Source: JAAZMI01 sp050942615 (lineage in GTDB: Bacteria > Bacillota > Dethiobacteria > DTU022 > UBA8154). Taken from it: DNA of 6,440 nucleotides. Positions 4,781 to 6,440 of this stretch are shown in pieces (positions within the stretch are counted from its first letter, which is position 1; every line of letters begins with the position of its first letter). The stretch lies in contig JBMNNQ010000072.1 in assembly GCA_050942615.1 (NCBI GenBank), forward strand, positions 1-6,440. Direction: 5' to 3'. Below the pieces are notes generated by a model. It did no database searches. It saw nothing but the letters and a program-made list of their open reading frames with translations, and was not told the DNA's origin. The translations under genes and the position numbers were made by a program.

Positions 4781-6241
4781 CCTCATCGTGGGGAAAAGGA
4801 TAACATCCCGAATCGAGGGGGAATCAGTAAGGATCATGATTACCCTGTCGATACCGATCCCCAGCCCCCCTGTAGGAGGCATACCGTACTCCAGGGCTGT
4901 GAGAAAATCTTCGTCCATCATATGTGCCTCCGCATCCCCGGCCGCTCTTTTTTCCACCTGCTGTTCAAAGCGTTCCCGTTGATCAAGGGGATCGTTTAAT
5001 TCCGTAAATGAATTTGCAATTTCTTTGCCGGCAACAAAGGTTTCAAATCGATCGGTAAAGCCGGGGTTATGCAAACTGCGTTTGGCCAGCGGGGAGACCT
5101 CTACCGGATAATCCTTAATAAACACAGGGCCCCAAAGCTTTCTTTCACAAAATTCTTCAAAAAATGAGAAAAGAATTTCCCCTTTTGTTTCATCCCCTTC
5201 AATTTCCAAACCGTTTTCCAGCGCAATTTTCCTGGCAGCAGTGTCATCCGGCACCTTTGTAAAGTCAACTTCGGTAATTTCTGTTACCAGCTGCAGCAGG
5301 GAACGGCGTTCCCAAGGCGGGGTCAAGTCCAGTTCCCGGCCCTGGTAAATAATCTTTTGGGTACCCAGCACCTTTTTAGCGGCTGCGGCAACCAGTTCCT
5401 CAGTCAGAACCATCATATCTTCATAATCGGCGTTAGTCTGGTAGATCTCCACAGAAGTAAATTCGGGGTTATGGTTGGTGGAAATGCCTTCATTTCTAAA
5501 AATGCGTCCAATTTCAAAAACCTTTTCCATGCCTCCGACAACCAGCCTTTTAAGATGCAGTTCTGTCGCAATACGCAGGTAAAGGTTGAGATCGAGTGTG
5601 TTATGAAAGGTAACAAAGGGACGGGCATTGGCACCCCCGGCTACAGTATGCATGACCGGCGTTTCAACCTCTAAAAAACCCTGGGCAGTTAAAAAGTCCC
5701 GGATGGCCTGTATGATTTTACTGCGGGCCACAAAGGTGCGCAAGACTTCAGGGTTGACAATCAGATCAATATACCGCTGGCGGTAGCGCAGATCAATATC
5801 CTTCAGGCCATGCCATTTTTCCGGCAAGGGCCGGAGCGCCTTGGCTAAAATTTTAAAGGAAACAATATTGACCGTCACTTCCCCGGTGCGGGTTTTAAAA
5901 ACCTCTCCTGTCACACCAAGAATATCCCCGATATCCAGATCCTGATAAATAAGATAGCGCTCTTTACCCACCCTGTCTTCACGGATATAGATCTGGATGC
6001 TGCCCACACCGTCCTGAAGATGGGCAAAAGCAGCCTTGCCATGTCCCCTTCTAGTCATAATCCTGCCGGAAACACGGACTGCTTTACCCTCCAGTTCGTC
6101 AAACCCTTCTATAATCTCTGTTGAACGATGCGAAACATTATACTTTTCCCCATAGGGTTCTATACCCTGTTCCCTCAAACTTTCCAATTTTTTGCGCCGA
6201 ATTAAGACCTGATCACCTTGATGATTTCCGGAATCAGACAT
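4766..6241 (-). CDS. lysS: Lysyl-tRNA synthetase, class II
   Basis: Charges tRNA-Lys with lysine using ATP; cytoplasmic homodimer, essential for translation. The protein has 491 residues, the normal length. The N-terminal OB-fold anticodon-binding domain covers about 55-135 (VRVSGRIMTRRGHGKAAFAHLQDG). The class II catalytic core follows: motif 1 around 175-198 (IRDFLTAQGFLEVETPVM), motif 2 at about 240-268 (EKVFEIGRIFRNEGIS, then HNPEFTSVEIYQ) with the ATP-binding Arg, and motif 3 near the end (GLGIGIDRVIMILTDSPSIRDV, about 459-480). ERKLWGPVFIKDYP and ANSFTELNDP are further LysRS signatures. The ATG at 6241 is preceded by GGGGG about 11 nt upstream, 29 bp after the greA stop, so both are read from one transcript. 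All active-site motifs are intact. The greA-lysS order is common in Firmicutes. Confidence 0.98.
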   Translation of the reverse strand: MSDSGNHQGDQVLIRRKKLESLREQGIEPYGEKYNVSHRSTEIIEGFDELEGKAVRVSGRIMTRRGHGKAAFAHLQDGVGSIQIYIREDRVGKERYLIYQDLDIGDILGVTGEVFKTRTGEVTVNIVSFKILAKALRPLPEKWHGLKDIDLRYRQRYIDLIVNPEVLRTFVARSKIIQAIRDFLTAQGFLEVETPVMHTVAGGANARPFVTFHNTLDLNLYLRIATELHLKRLVVGGMEKVFEIGRIFRNEGISTNHNPEFTSVEIYQTNADYEDMMVLTEELVAAAAKKVLGTQKIIYQGRELDLTPPWERRSLLQLVTEITEVDFTKVPDDTAARKIALENGLEIEGDETKGEILFSFFEEFCERKLWGPVFIKDYPVEVSPLAKRSLHNPGFTDRFETFVAGKEIANSFTELNDPLDQRERFEQQVEKRAAGDAEAHMMDEDFLTALEYGMPPTGGLGIGIDRVIMILTDSPSIRDVILFPTMRPKEQ

Positions 6242-6270
6242 AGGATATATAAGCCCCCGTATACTATAAT

Positions 6271-6440
6271 TTATTTTATTTCCAGTATCTTATATTTGAT
6301 CAGCCCGGCCGGAGTTTTTACTTCTACTATCGCCCCGGCCGGCTCGCCAAAAATAGACCGCCCTACCGGCGATTCATTGGAAATCTTATTATTGAAGGGA
6401 TCGGACTCGGCTGAACCTACAATTGTAAATTCCATTTCTT
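6271..6440 (-). CDS. greA: Transcription elongation factor GreA, C-terminal fragment (5' end outside window)
   Basis: The last 56 codons of greA, ending with TAA at 6271-6273. GreA enters the RNA polymerase secondary channel and stimulates cleavage of backtracked RNA. The visible part is the C-terminal globular (FKBP-like) domain: EFTIVGSAESDP, then KISNESPVGRSIFG and the closing VKTPAGLIKYKILEIK, all hallmark GreA blocks. The N-terminal coiled coil with its acidic tip lies outside the window. GreA is about 157-160 residues, so about one third is present. It is the promoter-proximal gene relative to lysS. Confidence 0.96.
   Translation of the reverse strand, partial: EMEFTIVGSAESDPFNNKISNESPVGRSIFGEPAGAIVEVKTPAGLIKYKILEIK

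Noticed and set aside
1..6440. CRISPR arrays, insertion sequences, rRNA or prophage genes
   Set aside because: No regularly spaced direct repeats, no transposase or integrase-like translation, and no rRNA or tRNA consensus were seen on either strand.

Overview
The window looks like a low-to-mid GC Firmicute chromosome, most likely a Clostridia/Peptococcaceae-type anaerobe. The reasons are strong purine-rich Shine-Dalgarno sites, TTG starts, GG(C)-rich coding mixed with AT-rich spacers, U-tract terminators, and a greA-lysS gene pair. The genus cannot be fixed from the sequence. Nothing looks like a phage, a transposon with its transposase, or a CRISPR array.

Layout, left to right: (1) The 3' end of a hexameric-type glutamate dehydrogenase gene lies on the + strand (1-271). 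A hairpin (333-362) follows, then a strong terminator (430-463) shared with the convergent minus-strand gene. (2) A minus-strand unit encodes an ECF-like sigma factor (1802-2368) and a single-pass membrane protein read as its anti-sigma factor or signal sensor (487-1725, with open frame upstream to about 1830). (3) A 415-bp intergenic stretch (2369-2783) holds the likely sigma promoter, a doubtful 66-codon ORF or gene remnant, and a clear terminator for the next unit. (4) A minus-strand pair follows: a protein resembling zinc-dependent phospholipase C (3775-4521) and a ROK-family glucokinase (2784-3770). They are 4 nt apart and probably translationally coupled. (5) A 244-bp spacer (4522-4765) contains a compact inverted-repeat element predicted to fold as a closed stem carrying two hairpins (4624-4713), with promoter-like boxes upstream on the + strand. 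(6) The greA 3' end (6271-6440) and lysS (4766-6241) form a minus-strand transcription/translation operon.

Most genes are core metabolism or information processing. Two parts deserve attention. One is the probable structured RNA between lysS and the phospholipase-like gene. The other is the sigma/anti-sigma junction, where a strong Shine-Dalgarno and an open anti-sigma-like reading frame have no ATG, GTG or TTG start. I did not find strong evidence for a wholly new multi-gene system.
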